DNA of 64,000 bases from Taxillus chinensis. Taxonomy: Eukaryota; Streptophyta; Magnoliopsida; Santalales; Loranthaceae. A model generated the notes under the pieces. It did not search any database, had not been told where the DNA came from, and worked only from the letters and a program-made list of their open reading frames with translations. The translations under genes were made by a program, and so were the position numbers. The stretch covers positions 54,318,400 through 54,382,399 of the forward strand of contig CM042092.1 of the NCBI GenBank assembly GCA_023512835.1, in the 5' to 3' direction. This document shows, piece after piece, positions 45,280 to 55,720 of this stretch. Within the stretch, counting starts at the first letter, position 1, and each line of letters opens with the position of its first letter.

Positions 45280-45725
45280 GGACCAACTCCTCCGGATCAC
45301 TGATCCGGACTAACTCCTCCGGACTACTGCTCCGGACTAACTCCTCCGGACTACTGATTTGGACTAACTCCACCGGACTACTGCTCCTGACTAACTCCTC
45401 CGGACTACTGCGCCAGACTAACTCCTCCGGACTACTGATCCGGACTAACTCCTCCAGACTACTGATCCGGACTAACTCCTCCGGACTACTAATCTGGACT
45501 AACTCCTCCGGACTAACTCCTCCGGACTACTGATCCGGACTAACTCCTCCAGACTACTGATCCGGACTAACTACTTCGGACTACTGATCCGGACTAACTA
45601 CTCCGGACTACGAAGCTGCTGACTACGAAGCTGCTGACTCTACAACTGCTGACTCCATAGCTGCTGACTCCATAGCTGCTGACTACAAAGCTGCTGACTC
45701 CACAGCTGCTGACACCATAGCTGCG
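45280..45725. repeat. LTR minisatellite in the right LTR
   Basis: About a dozen 27-bp units followed by eight or so 15-bp units (GCTGCTGACTCCATA type). It is shorter and cleaner than the two left-LTR arrays. Confidence 0.9.
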
Positions 45726-46156
45726 ATAACGAACTTCGACCCTGCAGTTCGCCCAGGGTACTGTTCATCGTCGTTTTTGGCCTGTTCTTCGTCTGGAAGC
45801 AACCTAGTGACCCCCAGACACTCATAAACATATGTTTTACGTAATAAACTGCAATATTTACCTCAAAACACGTCCTAAACGCCTCTAATTCGCACGATAA
45901 CAGCAGAAATACACACAAATCATATATTCATCTAGATCTAAATCTAGACCTCCATGGTTGACTTCTCAACTCTCATAAAATACACACTCATACAACCACA
46001 GATCACATATTCAAAGATAGGATCGAGATAAGACAGTTAAGGACACCTACCTGGAAGATTATTTGCAATCCACGAGCTCCAATCGCCCCGAAATCGCCAA
46101 GAAAGCTCTTCACGCTCTTCACCTTCTCTCTCTCTCTTGCTCAAACACGCACGCAC

Positions 46157-46256
46157 CAATAATTGGCAATTAAAGAGATAAGGCAGTTCTTAATTATATA
46201 TATACTGTTGCCAATAGTTGGCCTCCCAGCAATAATTGACCCGAACGCAATAATTG
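46157..46256. promoter_or_regulatory. CAATAATTG repeats around the nested Gypsy TATA box
   Basis: CAATAATTG at 46157-46165, 46230-46238 and 46248-46256, plus variant CAATAGTTG at 46212-46220. The last three are spaced exactly 18 bp and lie just upstream of the TATA stretch at 46195-46204 on the minus strand. CAATNATTG is the pseudopalindromic site of plant HD-Zip proteins. Confidence 0.5.
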
Positions 46257-46539
46257 ACCTCTCGAGGTCACGAACTCCAAATTGAGTCAAATTACTGTCA
46301 AAACGCTCGAAATGATGAGCACAACACTGTTCAGATATTATTACACCCAAAAGACCGCCCAAACGCAAAGTCAACCACTAAACCCCGAAAAGTCAACAAT
46401 CGGGTCAAATGGGGCCCCGACTCGAAATCGGGCCCAAGTACAGTCAAAATGCTCACATCGACGGCTACACTACCATCCAGATAGTTACATTGCCATAGAA
46501 TGACTATCTCTCAAAACTACCCAAATACGAGTCTTTACA

Positions 46540-46544
46540 TGTCC
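46540..46544. repeat. Target-site duplication TGTCC (right copy)
   Basis: Matches 37336-37340 and 21434-21438. Confidence 0.95.
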
Positions 46545-46969
46545 ACCTTGATAAGTACATCTTCAATGATGCCAGCCGGTTTGCCTATCGAACGATCAAC
46601 AAACTGCAAAGAGATTGATGTAGGCTTCATTCCCGTTAAGCCCAAGCATCGATAGATAGTCATTGGCATCAAGTTAATACTAGCCCCTAGATCACAAAGG
46701 GCTTGCTCCAGCTAAGAGGTACCAATAGTGCAAGTAAGAGTGAAGCTACCTTGATCTTTCAATTTGGGTGGGAGCTTATGCTGTAGCACTGCACTTATAT
46801 CATTTGTGAGAGCCACAATCTCACAATCAGTATAGCTCCTCTTCTTAGAAAGCAGATCCTTCAAGAATTTCACATATTTCAGCATCTGCTCCAAAGCTTC
46901 TATAAATGGTATGTTCACCACCAGCTTCTTGAACATCTCTAAAAATTTTCTTAATTGCACATCCAACTT
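46545..46969 (-). pseudogene. Athila protease, N-terminal part
   Basis: Follows gag in the same frame after one TAA. Reads FLEMFKKLVVNIPFIEALEQ, MLKYVKFLKDLLSKKRSYTD, a TAG stop at 46712, then ALCDLGASINLMPMTIYRCL, the Athila protease active site (D-L-G-A). It continues EDVLIKVD to the nested insertion at 46545. The two stops would leave protease unexpressed unless they are read through. Confidence 0.8.
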
Positions 46970-48718
46970 TTATTTCCTCAATCTCTGAGGATATGGCATA
47001 GGAGGCTTGTATTGTACAGGTGTACTGGCTGCAGGTTGGCTGACTTCAGCCTTGTCTTCCTCTTCCACTTTCTGATTAACACTTCCTCCTTGTTCCTCAG
47101 CTTCCTTTTCTCCAGATTGATTATGCTGTTCCGTGTTCTCCTTGCTTGGCTCAGCTTCCTTTTCTCCAAATTGAAGTTCTTTCCCGCTTCTAAGCATATT
47201 GGATTTCCACTGCTCTCTGGGGTTTACTTCAGTGTTACTGGGAAAGGTGTTTGATGAAGATGGTTTGACTGCATTTGCTAATTGGCCAATCTGCTGCTCA
47301 ATATTCTTCATTGCAGCTCCAAGATCTTGGACAGAAGTGGTAAGAGACTCGATCCTTGTCTCAGCCCTACTCATTCTGTCAGTTGCCTGCTTAGCAAACT
47401 GGTAGAAGAAATTTCTCATCTCTTCATCTTTAGCTTTCTCCTTGTCCTCCTCCTTCTGTTGAGGCACCTTCTGAAAATCGGGAGGAAGTTGTGGCTGAGT
47501 AGTCTCTCCGTATTGTGCCATTCCAGCAGCAGGGGCCTTGTTTTGCCTTTGCCATAAGTAAGGTTGTTGTTGAAATTGTGAAGGTCCTCCCTGATTCTGG
47601 AAATTGTTGAATTGAGGCGGATTCTGGAATTGGTTTGGATTCTGATACTGTCGCTGGAATCCTCCACCTCGATTCCCAATGTATTGGGCTTCTTCATACG
47701 GCTGGGCTGGAGCAGCATCTCCAAGAACAACCTGTTGGTCAGTCCTTCCCTCCATTCTCACAGCCATGACTGGCATTTGCTCAGTCAACTTCTCCATTTT
47801 CTTCGTAAGCTCATCCAGCTGATTTGAATTGGACACTGCTGCAACTGGGTCAGCCTTTGGACGTTGATCAGTCGACCATTGGCAATTGGATAAGGCCATT
47901 CTTTCTAGTAGTTCAACTGCAGCATTGGGTTCCATCATCATAAATGCTCCTCCAGTAGCAGCGTCAACCATGTTTCTAGTGGATGGTTGCAAGCCCATGA
48001 CGAATGATTCTACTTGCAACCATTCAAGTCTGCCATGGTTAGGACACCTCCTAACCAGATCCTTAAACCGTTCCCAAGCTTCATATAAGGACTCATCACC
48101 ACGCTGGGTGAATTGGCTGATTTGACTCCTCAGATGCATCACCCTTGTTGGTGGAAAATATTTGGAGAGGAACTTCTCTGCCATCTGGTCCCACGTCATT
48201 ATGCTCCCAGCTGGTAATGACTGGAACCAACCAAGTGCTTTGTCTTTCAGTGAAAATGGGAAGAGCTGGAGTTTAATGGCATCATCGTAGACGCCATTGA
48301 TCTTGATGGTGTCACAAATTTGGAGGAACCTCACTAGATGATTGTGTGGATCATCCAGTGCTGAGCCTCTAAATGCTTCTTGGCCAACCATCTGCAGCAA
48401 TGCTGGTTTTAGCTCGAAGTTGTTGGCCTGAATTGGCCCTCTCCTAATGCCGGAATACTCATTAGATATCACAGGCCTGGCATAATCCATAAATGTTCGT
48501 GGCTGCTGGCCACCTTGTCCATTGTTGTTCAGCTGACCTGCATTGTGTGCTTGGTCTTCTCGTGCTCGGTTGTCAGCCATGATATCTTCGCACACGCTCT
48601 GCAAATTATCCAATTGCTGCTCAGCTACTGCTAATATCCTATTAGCTCTTCGCTGTTCTCGTAGAGTTCTTTCAATTTTGGGATCTAATCGCAGTAACTT
48701 GCCACGAGTGTGACACAT
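46970..48718 (-). CDS. Athila gag polyprotein, intact 582-codon ORF
   Basis: Reads ARPVISNEYSGIRRGPIQAN, NFELKPALLQMVGQEAFRGS, ICDTIKINGVYDDAIKLQLF, MTWDQMAEKFLSKYFPPTRV and ESLYEAWERFKDLVRRCPNH, the Athila capsid domain (residues about 80-290). A Gln/Asn-rich nucleocapsid-like stretch follows (NPNQFQNPPQFNNFQNQGGP) with no CCHC knuckle, as usual in this lineage. A coiled-coil-prone region and a Glu-rich tail end the protein. Gag forms the virus-like particle in the cytoplasm. It is the longest open frame in the window and is undamaged, in contrast to pol. ATG at 48718 is about 200 bp inside the LTR/PBS; a later Met cannot be excluded. Confidence 0.9.
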   Translation of the reverse strand: MCHTRGKLLRLDPKIERTLREQRRANRILAVAEQQLDNLQSVCEDIMADNRAREDQAHNAGQLNNNGQGGQQPRTFMDYARPVISNEYSGIRRGPIQANNFELKPALLQMVGQEAFRGSALDDPHNHLVRFLQICDTIKINGVYDDAIKLQLFPFSLKDKALGWFQSLPAGSIMTWDQMAEKFLSKYFPPTRVMHLRSQISQFTQRGDESLYEAWERFKDLVRRCPNHGRLEWLQVESFVMGLQPSTRNMVDAATGGAFMMMEPNAAVELLERMALSNCQWSTDQRPKADPVAAVSNSNQLDELTKKMEKLTEQMPVMAVRMEGRTDQQVVLGDAAPAQPYEEAQYIGNRGGGFQRQYQNPNQFQNPPQFNNFQNQGGPSQFQQQPYLWQRQNKAPAAGMAQYGETTQPQLPPDFQKVPQQKEEDKEKAKDEEMRNFFYQFAKQATDRMSRAETRIESLTTSVQDLGAAMKNIEQQIGQLANAVKPSSSNTFPSNTEVNPREQWKSNMLRSGKELQFGEKEAEPSKENTEQHNQSGEKEAEEQGGSVNQKVEEEDKAEVSQPAASTPVQYKPPMPYPQRLRK

Positions 48719-48923
48719 GCACTAAGAAAGTTTATCAAACACTTGGCGTGCACTACAAAAAGTCAAAAACAAACAATACCAAGCAGCACCACACCAAATG
48801 AAATCTAAACAAAAGCAAAACATAAAAGAAATGCTTCCAGATCACAAATTAATCAGCTCGCTAAATGTCACCTAAGCCTCACAACAGATTGGTTGCATTT
48901 CCCAGGCAACGGCGCCAAAAATT
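48719..48923 (-). other. Athila leader with tRNA-Asp-type primer binding site
   Basis: Minus strand reads TTGGCGCCGTTGCCTGGGAA starting at 48918, five bases inside the LTR end. TGGCGCCGTTGCC is the Athila/Tat primer site complementary to the tRNA-Asp 3' end. Confidence 0.9.
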
Positions 48924-50468
48924 TGACATAAAGATTTTATGTGAAGTATAGGTATGCAGCAAGTGCATTGGCCAAGTAATAAGTGGAGTATTGAAACCCC
49001 GATTATCGATCCCACAGGGAAGAAACTAGTGCCGAAAGACAAATGATCACTAAACTAACAGATTTGATCCATGTATGGAAACATGATTTAAGTTGTGCAA
49101 ATAGTTTGATTTCTGAATAGCTAAAGCAAAAGTGATTAAATCAAATTGTTAGCAAGCAATTGGTATAGAAATTTCAGTGATTAAGGATCTAGGGTCACAA
49201 TATTTACCACCCAATGGATTGTAATAATTTGGATTATAGCTCTTGTTCTTTATTTAAGTTCTAATTCATGTTCATGTTGATTATCTCCTACCTATCGTAC
49301 ATTTGGTCCATGTTAAGATAGATTTAAGGCCTTTATCCCATTTGGTCCATGTGAATAAAAGTGATCAAGGTAGATAAACGATCTAATAGCTGTAGACTTG
49401 GTCCATCATACGACATTAAATCTAATTCACTAGTGTTCCACCCTAGACAAGGGCTAAGATTACCTAATTATGCATAAATCAGGCATTTGCTTTTATCCAA
49501 GTGAATTAAACAAGAATTGAATTTCATTTCATTGAACGACCATCAACCAAACTGATTACATCATATTGGGGGCTACATTGCTCCCATAGACTAACAAAAC
49601 TACTCTATAATCATAATGAAAGTAATAGAAATTACAAGAAAGAACATGATTTCAGTACCAGAACAATAAAGGAAGAACTCAAGTTGAACCAGGACTCCGG
49701 CCTCCAAAGACTCCGGCGTTTGTTGCCCAAAATCACCCCTCTTTAACTCCAGTGCTACCAAGGACAATCCGATCTTTTACCAATGGCTATAGCTCTTTTT
49801 TCAGAACTCAGATCAGATTCTCTCACTCAAGATGATCTACAATGCCTCCCAAGCCCCCTATTTATAGGATTTAGTGGGCCAAATTAGGGTTACAAAAGGT
49901 GTGCCCTAATTATAACTGTGGTCGCAGCCAAAACGACGTCGTTTTGGTTAGTGACACTATTCGACGTTCTAGGCTCAATAAAACTCAAACTACACCAAAT
50001 TTGACCCCAGTTCTTTAGAGGAAAATGATGAAAACAACAAAACATATCATTTGGAGCTCAAAACTGCCTGCACGCGAGAATGCACGTGAGAATGTCCTTT
50101 TCGCGTGCAGCTCCAAATCAGCCAAAATTTGCTCCAAAGCTTCAGTAGAACTTGTAGAAAGCATCCATGCATCAAACTCCTTGCACGTGAGAAACACCTT
50201 TTCGCGTGTAGTTCCATTTTGCTCTTATTTTGCATCCATCTTCTTTCTATAGCTTCCTCTTGAGTGTATGGAGTGATCTAGCCAAGGTGTGTGGGAAAAA
50301 GTTGCTCCAAAACCTGCCAAAACCACTCAAAAAGTATGACTATACACCAAACAAGGTCTTCCTAGGGGTTAGAGCAAATATAAGCAGAATACCATGCAAA
50401 TAAGCTCAAAACATACTCTAAAACACTCTAAATATGGCATAGGATAACGGCATAAATGCGCGTTATCA
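48924..50468 (-). repeat. Athila 5' LTR
   Basis: 1545 bp. Partner of 10719-12257, with the same palindrome (49928-49947), TATA box (about 49856-49866) and G-box modules (50081-50110 and 50182-50211, 101 bp apart). Drives the element's minus-strand transcript. Confidence 0.95.
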
Positions 50469-50473
50469 GCACA
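50469..50473. repeat. Target-site duplication GCACA (right copy)
   Basis: Matches 10714-10718. Confidence 0.95.
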
Positions 50474-51900
50474 CAAGACAAGTCCTCACATACACTTGGA
50501 CGTCCTCATAAAATTGAGGCCAGTAGTAGCTTTATTCCACCAACGGTAAGGTACGATCGACTCCGGGATGGCCAGCCCACCGCGAGTCATGACATTCTTT
50601 GAGGATGTCTCTCCTCAAACTTCCCCATTTAGGAACGTACACCCGTTCCCCTTGAGTATAGAGCAAGTTATCCCCGAGCCAAAATTGCCGTGCCTTTCCA
50701 GCCTTGACGCATTCCACCAAAGACTTGGTTAATGGATCGTGCTCCATTCCTTCCTTCAATTTGTCCACCAGGGGGAATTGTGGTTGGCTAATCGCTGCAA
50801 GTTCCGCCTTCCCACTTTGTGCATTGGCCACCACATTATTTGTGCCTGGTATGTACTCGAGCACAAAGTCAAACTCAGCTAGGAGTCCTTGCCACCGTGC
50901 TTGCTTTGGAGTTAAGTTCCTTTGAGTTAGGAAATAACTCGTAATGATGTTGTCCATCTTCACCACAAACTCTGACCCTAGCAAGTAATGCCTCCACACC
51001 CGAAAGCAATGCATGACTTCCGTCATCTCCTTCTCATGCACCGTGTATCTCCATTCGGTGTCATTGAAGTTTTGCCTTTTGTATGCTACAGGATGCCCCT
51101 TCTGCATAATAACTCCACCGATGGCAAAGTCTGAAGCATCTGTGTGAACTTCATAAGGCTTTGTATGGTTCGGCAGTGCCATCACCGGTCTGTCTGTCAT
51201 GGCTTGCTTCAACTTCTCGAATGCCTCTCGGCAAGCATCATCCCACACCCAAGTCTTATTCTTCTTCAATAATTCTGTCAAGGGTGCGACAATGTGGAAA
51301 TAGCCGCAGATGAATCTTCTATAGTAGTTAACTAAGCCAAGGAAGGAACACATTTCACGGACTTTCCTCGGCGTCTCCCATTCCTTGATGGCTAACACTT
51401 TCTGGTTATCCATCTTTAACTTGCCGCCGCCAATGATGTGACCCAAGAAGGGCACCTTCTTCTTCGCAAAGTCATATTTCTCCTTCTTCATAAAAAGTTG
51501 GTTCTCCCTTACGATTTGAAAAACCCGCTGTAGGTATGCCTTGTGTTCCTCCAAGGTTTTGCTATAGACAACAATGTCATCAAGGTACACCATGACGAAT
51601 CTATCCAAGTATGGTTGGAAGACCCGGTTCATTAACGTACAGAATGTGGCAGGGGCGTTTGTGAGGCCAAAGGGCATCACCAAGAACTCGTAAGAGCCAT
51701 ATCTTGTGACGCACGCCGTCTTTGCCTCATCAACTTCGGCTATCCGCACTTGTCAATATTCCGACCACAAATCTAGCTTTGAGAACCATGTCGCAGCACC
51801 AAGTTGATCAAAGAGGTCATATATGAGTGGGATGGGGTAGCTGTTCTTCACCGTTATCTTGTTTAGCGCCATAGCCACATCGACCCATCGTGCTTCTTTT
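50474..51900 (-). pseudogene. Chromovirus reverse transcriptase, RNase H and integrase N-terminus
   Basis: A 405-codon open stretch (51749-50532). RT has [20 protein letters not shown] and FVMVYLDDIVVYSKTLEEHK (DD kept). RNase H has YEVHTDASDFAIGGVIMQKG and HEKEMTEVMHCF; the later VKTDN motif reads VKMDN. The integrase zinc region CHDSRWAGHPGVDRTL follows. At 50474 the pol is split by the Athila insertion after RTCLVC and resumes at 10713. Stops and indels lie at 51750-51900 (region of LxxDYRxLN). Confidence 0.85.
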
Positions 51901-52640
51901 GGAACAACACCGGTGCCCCAAATGGCGCTTTGGACGACCGAATGAATCTGCCTCCAACAAGTCCTTCAGTTGTTTCCGAAGTTCCTCCAACTCCGAGGGT
52001 GCCATCCGACAGGGCACCACAGCAGTAGGCCTTGCACCGGCCTCTAGCTCGATCTTGTGGTCCACCTCCCGCTTCGGCGGAAGTTGTTTGGGGAGTTCGG
52101 GTGGCATAACATCCCCAAACTCTTCAAGGACTGTCTTCACTTTAGTTGCGGGCTCCTCCCCAAGACTTAGGCATTCTTCCTTCACCATGGCAATGAAGGT
52201 TGACTCCTGTCGCTTAACTCCTTTGGACAGTTGGAGCACCGAAAGAGACTTCGCCTTGAGCTCTTCCTCTCTCATTACCTTTACCATGCATGTCTTCCCC
52301 TCATCCATGAGGCACATTATGTTGGTGCTAGGAATTGAAATTGCCTGCACCTGGTCAACAAACTCCATCCCCAACACCATGGGATAGTCGTCCATCGACA
52401 CCACGGAGAGATTCACCTTGCCTCTCCACTCGCCGATACTTAGCTCGACACCTCGAGCCACACCATGGATTGAACTAGCACTGGAGTTCACCACCTTTAG
52501 CTAGAGCTTCTCTTCCTTATAGACTATCCCCAGTCTACAAGCTTCTTCCACCTTGATGAAGTTGTTGGTCGCACTCGTGTCCACCAAGGCTTTAGTTTCA
52601 AGGTTGTTGGCCTTAACGAGCACATACATGCGCCCCTTCT
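51817..52640 (-). pseudogene. Chromovirus protease and pro-RT linker
   Basis: The active site near 52575 reads ALVDTSATNNFIKVEEACRL, with DTS for DTG, so the catalytic Gly is replaced. A TAG follows (52503), then an open stretch including LSVVSMDDYPMVLGMEFVDQ, the flap and C-terminal Gly-Met region. The RT entrance is DVMPPELPKQLPPKREVDHK and IELEAGARPTAVVPCRMAPS. Confidence 0.8.
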
Positions 52641-53186
52641 ATCTTTCGGATGCTGGCACCTCCACCTTCGCCTTGATTGCATTGAGGAGTTGCAAGGAAC
52701 CAAGTCTTGGATCCCTCGCATCCCTGTCTTTGCATTCGTTGATCATTGTGGAGAGCTTGGTGCGCTTTGGGCACTCGAACGCCTTGTGAGGGCCTTTGCA
52801 GAGGAAACAAGAGATCCTTGGCTTCTCCCCGTCCTTGGAACTATTCGGAAAAATGTTTTGGGCGAAAGTACTTAGATGGTTGGTAGGGTCTCCCTTTTCC
52901 TTCACTTTGGTTGTCTCCCCCATATTTCTCCTTGTGGAACCTATTCGCCTTGGAAGTCGATGAAGAACTAGTGGTCTTCTCCGGCTTCTTATATTCGATG
53001 AGTGATTCGGCCACCGCCATGGCCGATGCCATGTCCTGCACATTTCTCCGCTGGAACTCCAACTTCACCCATTGTTGCAATCCGTCCATGAAAGAAAATA
53101 AGGAATCCTTTACGGACATATCCAGGATCTCCAATATCAACTCGGAAAATTCGCGTATGTATTCCCGCACCGTGCCTTTGTGGGCA
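52625..53186 (-). pseudogene. Chromovirus gag, C-terminal part
   Basis: Contains REYIREFSELILEILDMSVK and SLFSFMDGLQQWVKLEFQRR (capsid C-terminus), a Ser/Lys-rich linker and one zinc knuckle CFLCKGPHKAFEC with an unusual CX2CX3HX4C spacing. The N-terminal half and the 5' LTR are gone; at about 53186 the sequence switches to a Tekay-like LTR. Confidence 0.75.
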
Positions 53187-53407
53187 TGTTATGCTGATAA
53201 TCTTTTTCCAAAGGGCCATATTTAAATTATGGGTATTTTGTCCTGTGTGGAAGCGGGAAGGTTGAAACATGTTTTACTTATCAAAACTACGTCGTTTTGA
53301 TACACAGGTTTTACTTATCAAAACTATGTCGTTTTAATAAGTGAGGTGACTATATAAGGAGGTTGAGCTCTCTTTGTTTTAGGTTGAGGCTTCATTCTGT
53401 CATCCGC

Positions 53408-53444
<37 letters not shown>

Positions 53445-53584
53445 CTTCTCCTCATCACTACTGTAGTGATTCGCGTGGGTGGACGGCGTCTAGCGTGGGA
53501 GCAAGAGCAAGGAGGATCCTTTTGAGGTAGGGATATTGTACCTCTTGAACTTGTTCTAGGGTGATACCTTATGGAAATTAGCGT

Positions 53585-53623
<39 letters not shown>

Positions 53624-54515
53624 GTAAATTCATATAGGTGTGATCTCCTATATGAATATTGGCCTTCAATGGCAAAGTTATGTTTGGATATGTCGTTGAG
53701 TCCGTGGTCTGGGGATTTCGGGTTCGTTCTCGTGGCAGTGGACCATGGGGGCCATTGGGGTGCTTGCGCTATTCGTTCCATGGTTGAATCCATTAGGGTT
53801 AGTCCTGTGGTAGGGCCTTGTGGGGAAACCTTGGAGTTTTGGGGGGAGTTATGTTTGGAAACATAATGTGTGGAAATGATAAATATTGTTTGTGTGGTGA
53901 TTATTGAATACATGTGTTATTTGATGTGTACTAAATGCATAATATTGTGTTGTGATTGTAAGTTTGCTATATGGGACTGTAGTAGCCTGTGTGGCTGTGG
54001 TTGTGGAAGCCTATGTGGCTGTGGTTGTGGTTGTGCTTGCTTGTGTGGCCTGTTTGTATGTTACTGTGTTTATAAATGTAAATTATAACCTGTTCATAAA
54101 TTATTGCCATGACACTGCACTTGTACACGTCCCCATATGGATGTTTGGAGCATGGGATGGGTTGGGGAGACATAATCCCTACTCAGCTGTGGTTGCTCAC
54201 CCCTTCTGTTGTGATGTGTTTTCTTTCCAGGAACCTATGGGTGTTAGGTGGAACACCAAAGTGGAAGACCGTATTTGTTTAATTGTTTTTCCTATTATGT
54301 TTGAGGAAAATGATGTAACCCCAGTGGGGAAATGATGTAAAAGGATTTTAAATTAATAAAGTGATGTGGTTTGTCTCATGGACATTTATTGTGATTTGAA
54401 TTAAATAATGAAATGTGATGTCCTGTGTGATTATTTATCCCGACCCCTTATCTACCGCATGGGTAAAGCGGAATTATGAACCGGTTTCCTCGAATTGGAA
54501 ATCCGGGGCGTGACA
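53187..54515 (+). repeat. 5' LTR of the Tekay-like element, truncated
   Basis: Matches 59985-61368. TATA box ACTATATAAGGAGG near 53350. It has a (GA)n run at 53411-53440 and a (GT)(TA)n run at 53587-53622. A set of GTGGCTGTGGTTGTGG repeats lies at 53990-54040. Ends ATCCGGGGCGTGACA. Confidence 0.9.
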
Positions 54516-54518
54516 ATA

Positions 54519-54530
54519 TGGTATCAGAGC
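54519..54530 (+). other. Primer binding site (initiator-Met tRNA)
   Basis: TGGTATCAGAGC three bases after the 5' LTR end. Confidence 0.9.
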
Positions 54531-55720
54531 ATGTTCTAGTTGGCCTAGGATAGTGGGCGGATCTGGTTATCTTGAGTCCTTTGGAGGAGCCTGGAGGGAC
54601 GTGCCTGATCAACATGGTCCTCATTGTGCCTCTAAGTTATACTTGGGGTAGTCCAGTCCTGTGGTAGGATTTGCATGCATTGACATTAGGGCACTAGTTG
54701 CATTTGTTGTTTATGTGTGATTGTATAGATAACTGTGAGAAAGCTTTAAATGTGATAAGGAAAATATGAATAACGTGATAAGATTTTAATCATGTAACTC
54801 TGATAGTTTGTGATAATTTGAGCATGAGTACGAAGAAAAGAATGTGTGGTATGGAATTGTGTACGGGTGGAATTAATACTTGTGTAATGTGAACAAACTA
54901 AATAGTGATAATAATGTTGATGTTCTGGGAATGACTATGTGAGATATGTGAATGATTGAGTATGTGCCTTTGTATGGTATTGTGTGGAATAAGTGATGTT
55001 GTGTTCAAAATGATAAGATATTCACTTAAGTATAAATGATATGTGCAATGTGATAAGGTGTGAACTTGTATAGTCTGTGAAATGTGAATCTATGAATTTG
55101 TGTGGTGATAATGCATGTTTTGAGATTAGTTATAGCTCAAAATGCCTAGTCGGTAATGGTATTGAGATCGTTGAGTGTTAACCTAGAGCGCTACCTTTTC
55201 GTGTAGCCAATGTCTATTAAAATTATGACCCGTACGACTATTGAGGTAGTAGAGGAGCCCGCCACTCAGGCTGAGAAAGTGGGAGAGCTACAGGCTGTAA
55301 GTAATGATCTAACCATGGCAGAGGTTGGCATCTTAAGCCCGATTATTCAATAGTCGAAGGATTAGATTCGACAACTAATTAAGAGCAAGGTATGCCGAGA
55401 GTTGTCAATCCACATCATTGGGGGGAGCTTGGGTGAGGATCAACTGAAGCAAAGTTGTCCCAATCAATAGCAAGTACCCAAGAGGCAGAGGGCTCAATCA
55501 GAGGATGGCTACAAGTTTCGAGACGGGGGTCAACCCCCAACAAATCCATTTGAGCCCAGTTTCCGAAAGGGTTATTCTTGCTGTGGACAACCGGAGTATT
55601 GGAAAAGAGGGTGTAGCAGGAAGCAATACCAGTGTCGCATTTATGGAAAAGTAGGACATCTCCAGACAGTCTGTTTTAGTAAAGCAAGGCATAGTGCTAG
55701 AAGACTGGCTCGGCGAGCTT
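54531..55720 (+). pseudogene. Tekay-like leader and gag remnant
   Basis: 54531-55190 is AT-rich leader without a clear ORF. At 55200-55330 a Glu/Ala-rich gag start is faintly readable. At 55570-55680 two ruined zinc knuckles read CCGQPEYWKRGC and CRIYGKVGHLQTVC, with His and Cys replaced by Tyr. Most of the capsid is unrecognisable. Confidence 0.5.

Larger units (their letters stand above)
37341..46539 (-). mobile_element. Nested Tekay-like Gypsy element, complete right end
   Basis: 9.2 kb inserted in the Athila protease gene, with TGTCC duplicated at 37336-37340 and 46540-46544. Minus-strand order is right LTR (44026-46539), PBS, gag, protease, RT/RNase H, integrase, truncated left LTR. RT, integrase core (EWKWDHVTMDFVTGLP) and Met-tRNA PBS place it near Tekay/Del chromoviruses. 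The chromodomain end is deleted. Confidence 0.95.
44026..46539 (-). repeat. Right (5') LTR of nested Gypsy, complete
   Basis: 2514 bp, TG at 44026 and CA at 46539 in plus orientation. It includes a short version of the minisatellite (45280-45725). The promoter side (45730-46539) is missing from the left LTR. TATA-like TATATATATA lies at 46195-46204, with CAATAATTG sites nearby. Confidence 0.9.
10719..50468 (-). mobile_element. Athila-type Ty3/Gypsy element, expanded by nested insertions and a tandem duplication
   Basis: The 39.75-kb element has LTRs of 1539 bp (10719-12257) and 1545 bp (48924-50468), a GCACA target duplication, a PBS complementary to the tRNA-Asp 3' end and a polypurine tract. 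Gene order on the minus strand is gag, protease, RT, RNase H, integrase, then a third ORF in the env position. Athila hallmarks are CDLGASINLMP in protease, [12 protein letters not shown] and FMDDFSVFG in RT, and the MGPFPPS integrase start. It holds a nested Gypsy element, a solo LTR and a 16-kb tandem duplication. Taking those out leaves about 13 kb, a normal Athila size. Confidence 0.95.

Noticed and set aside
47612..48125. Plus-strand ORFs opposite the Athila gag
   Set aside because: Antisense shadows of a well-supported gag; no domain and no conservation signal.
10719..50468. Integrated pararetrovirus or infectious retrovirus with true envelope
   Set aside because: No movement or coat protein motifs, and no signal peptide or membrane segment that I can see in the third ORF. 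LTRs, PBS and gene order are those of an Athila retrotransposon.
53578..53913. Coding ORFs with Tyr-Ile repeats
   Set aside because: Produced by the (TA)n and (GT)n microsatellites of the Tekay-like LTR.
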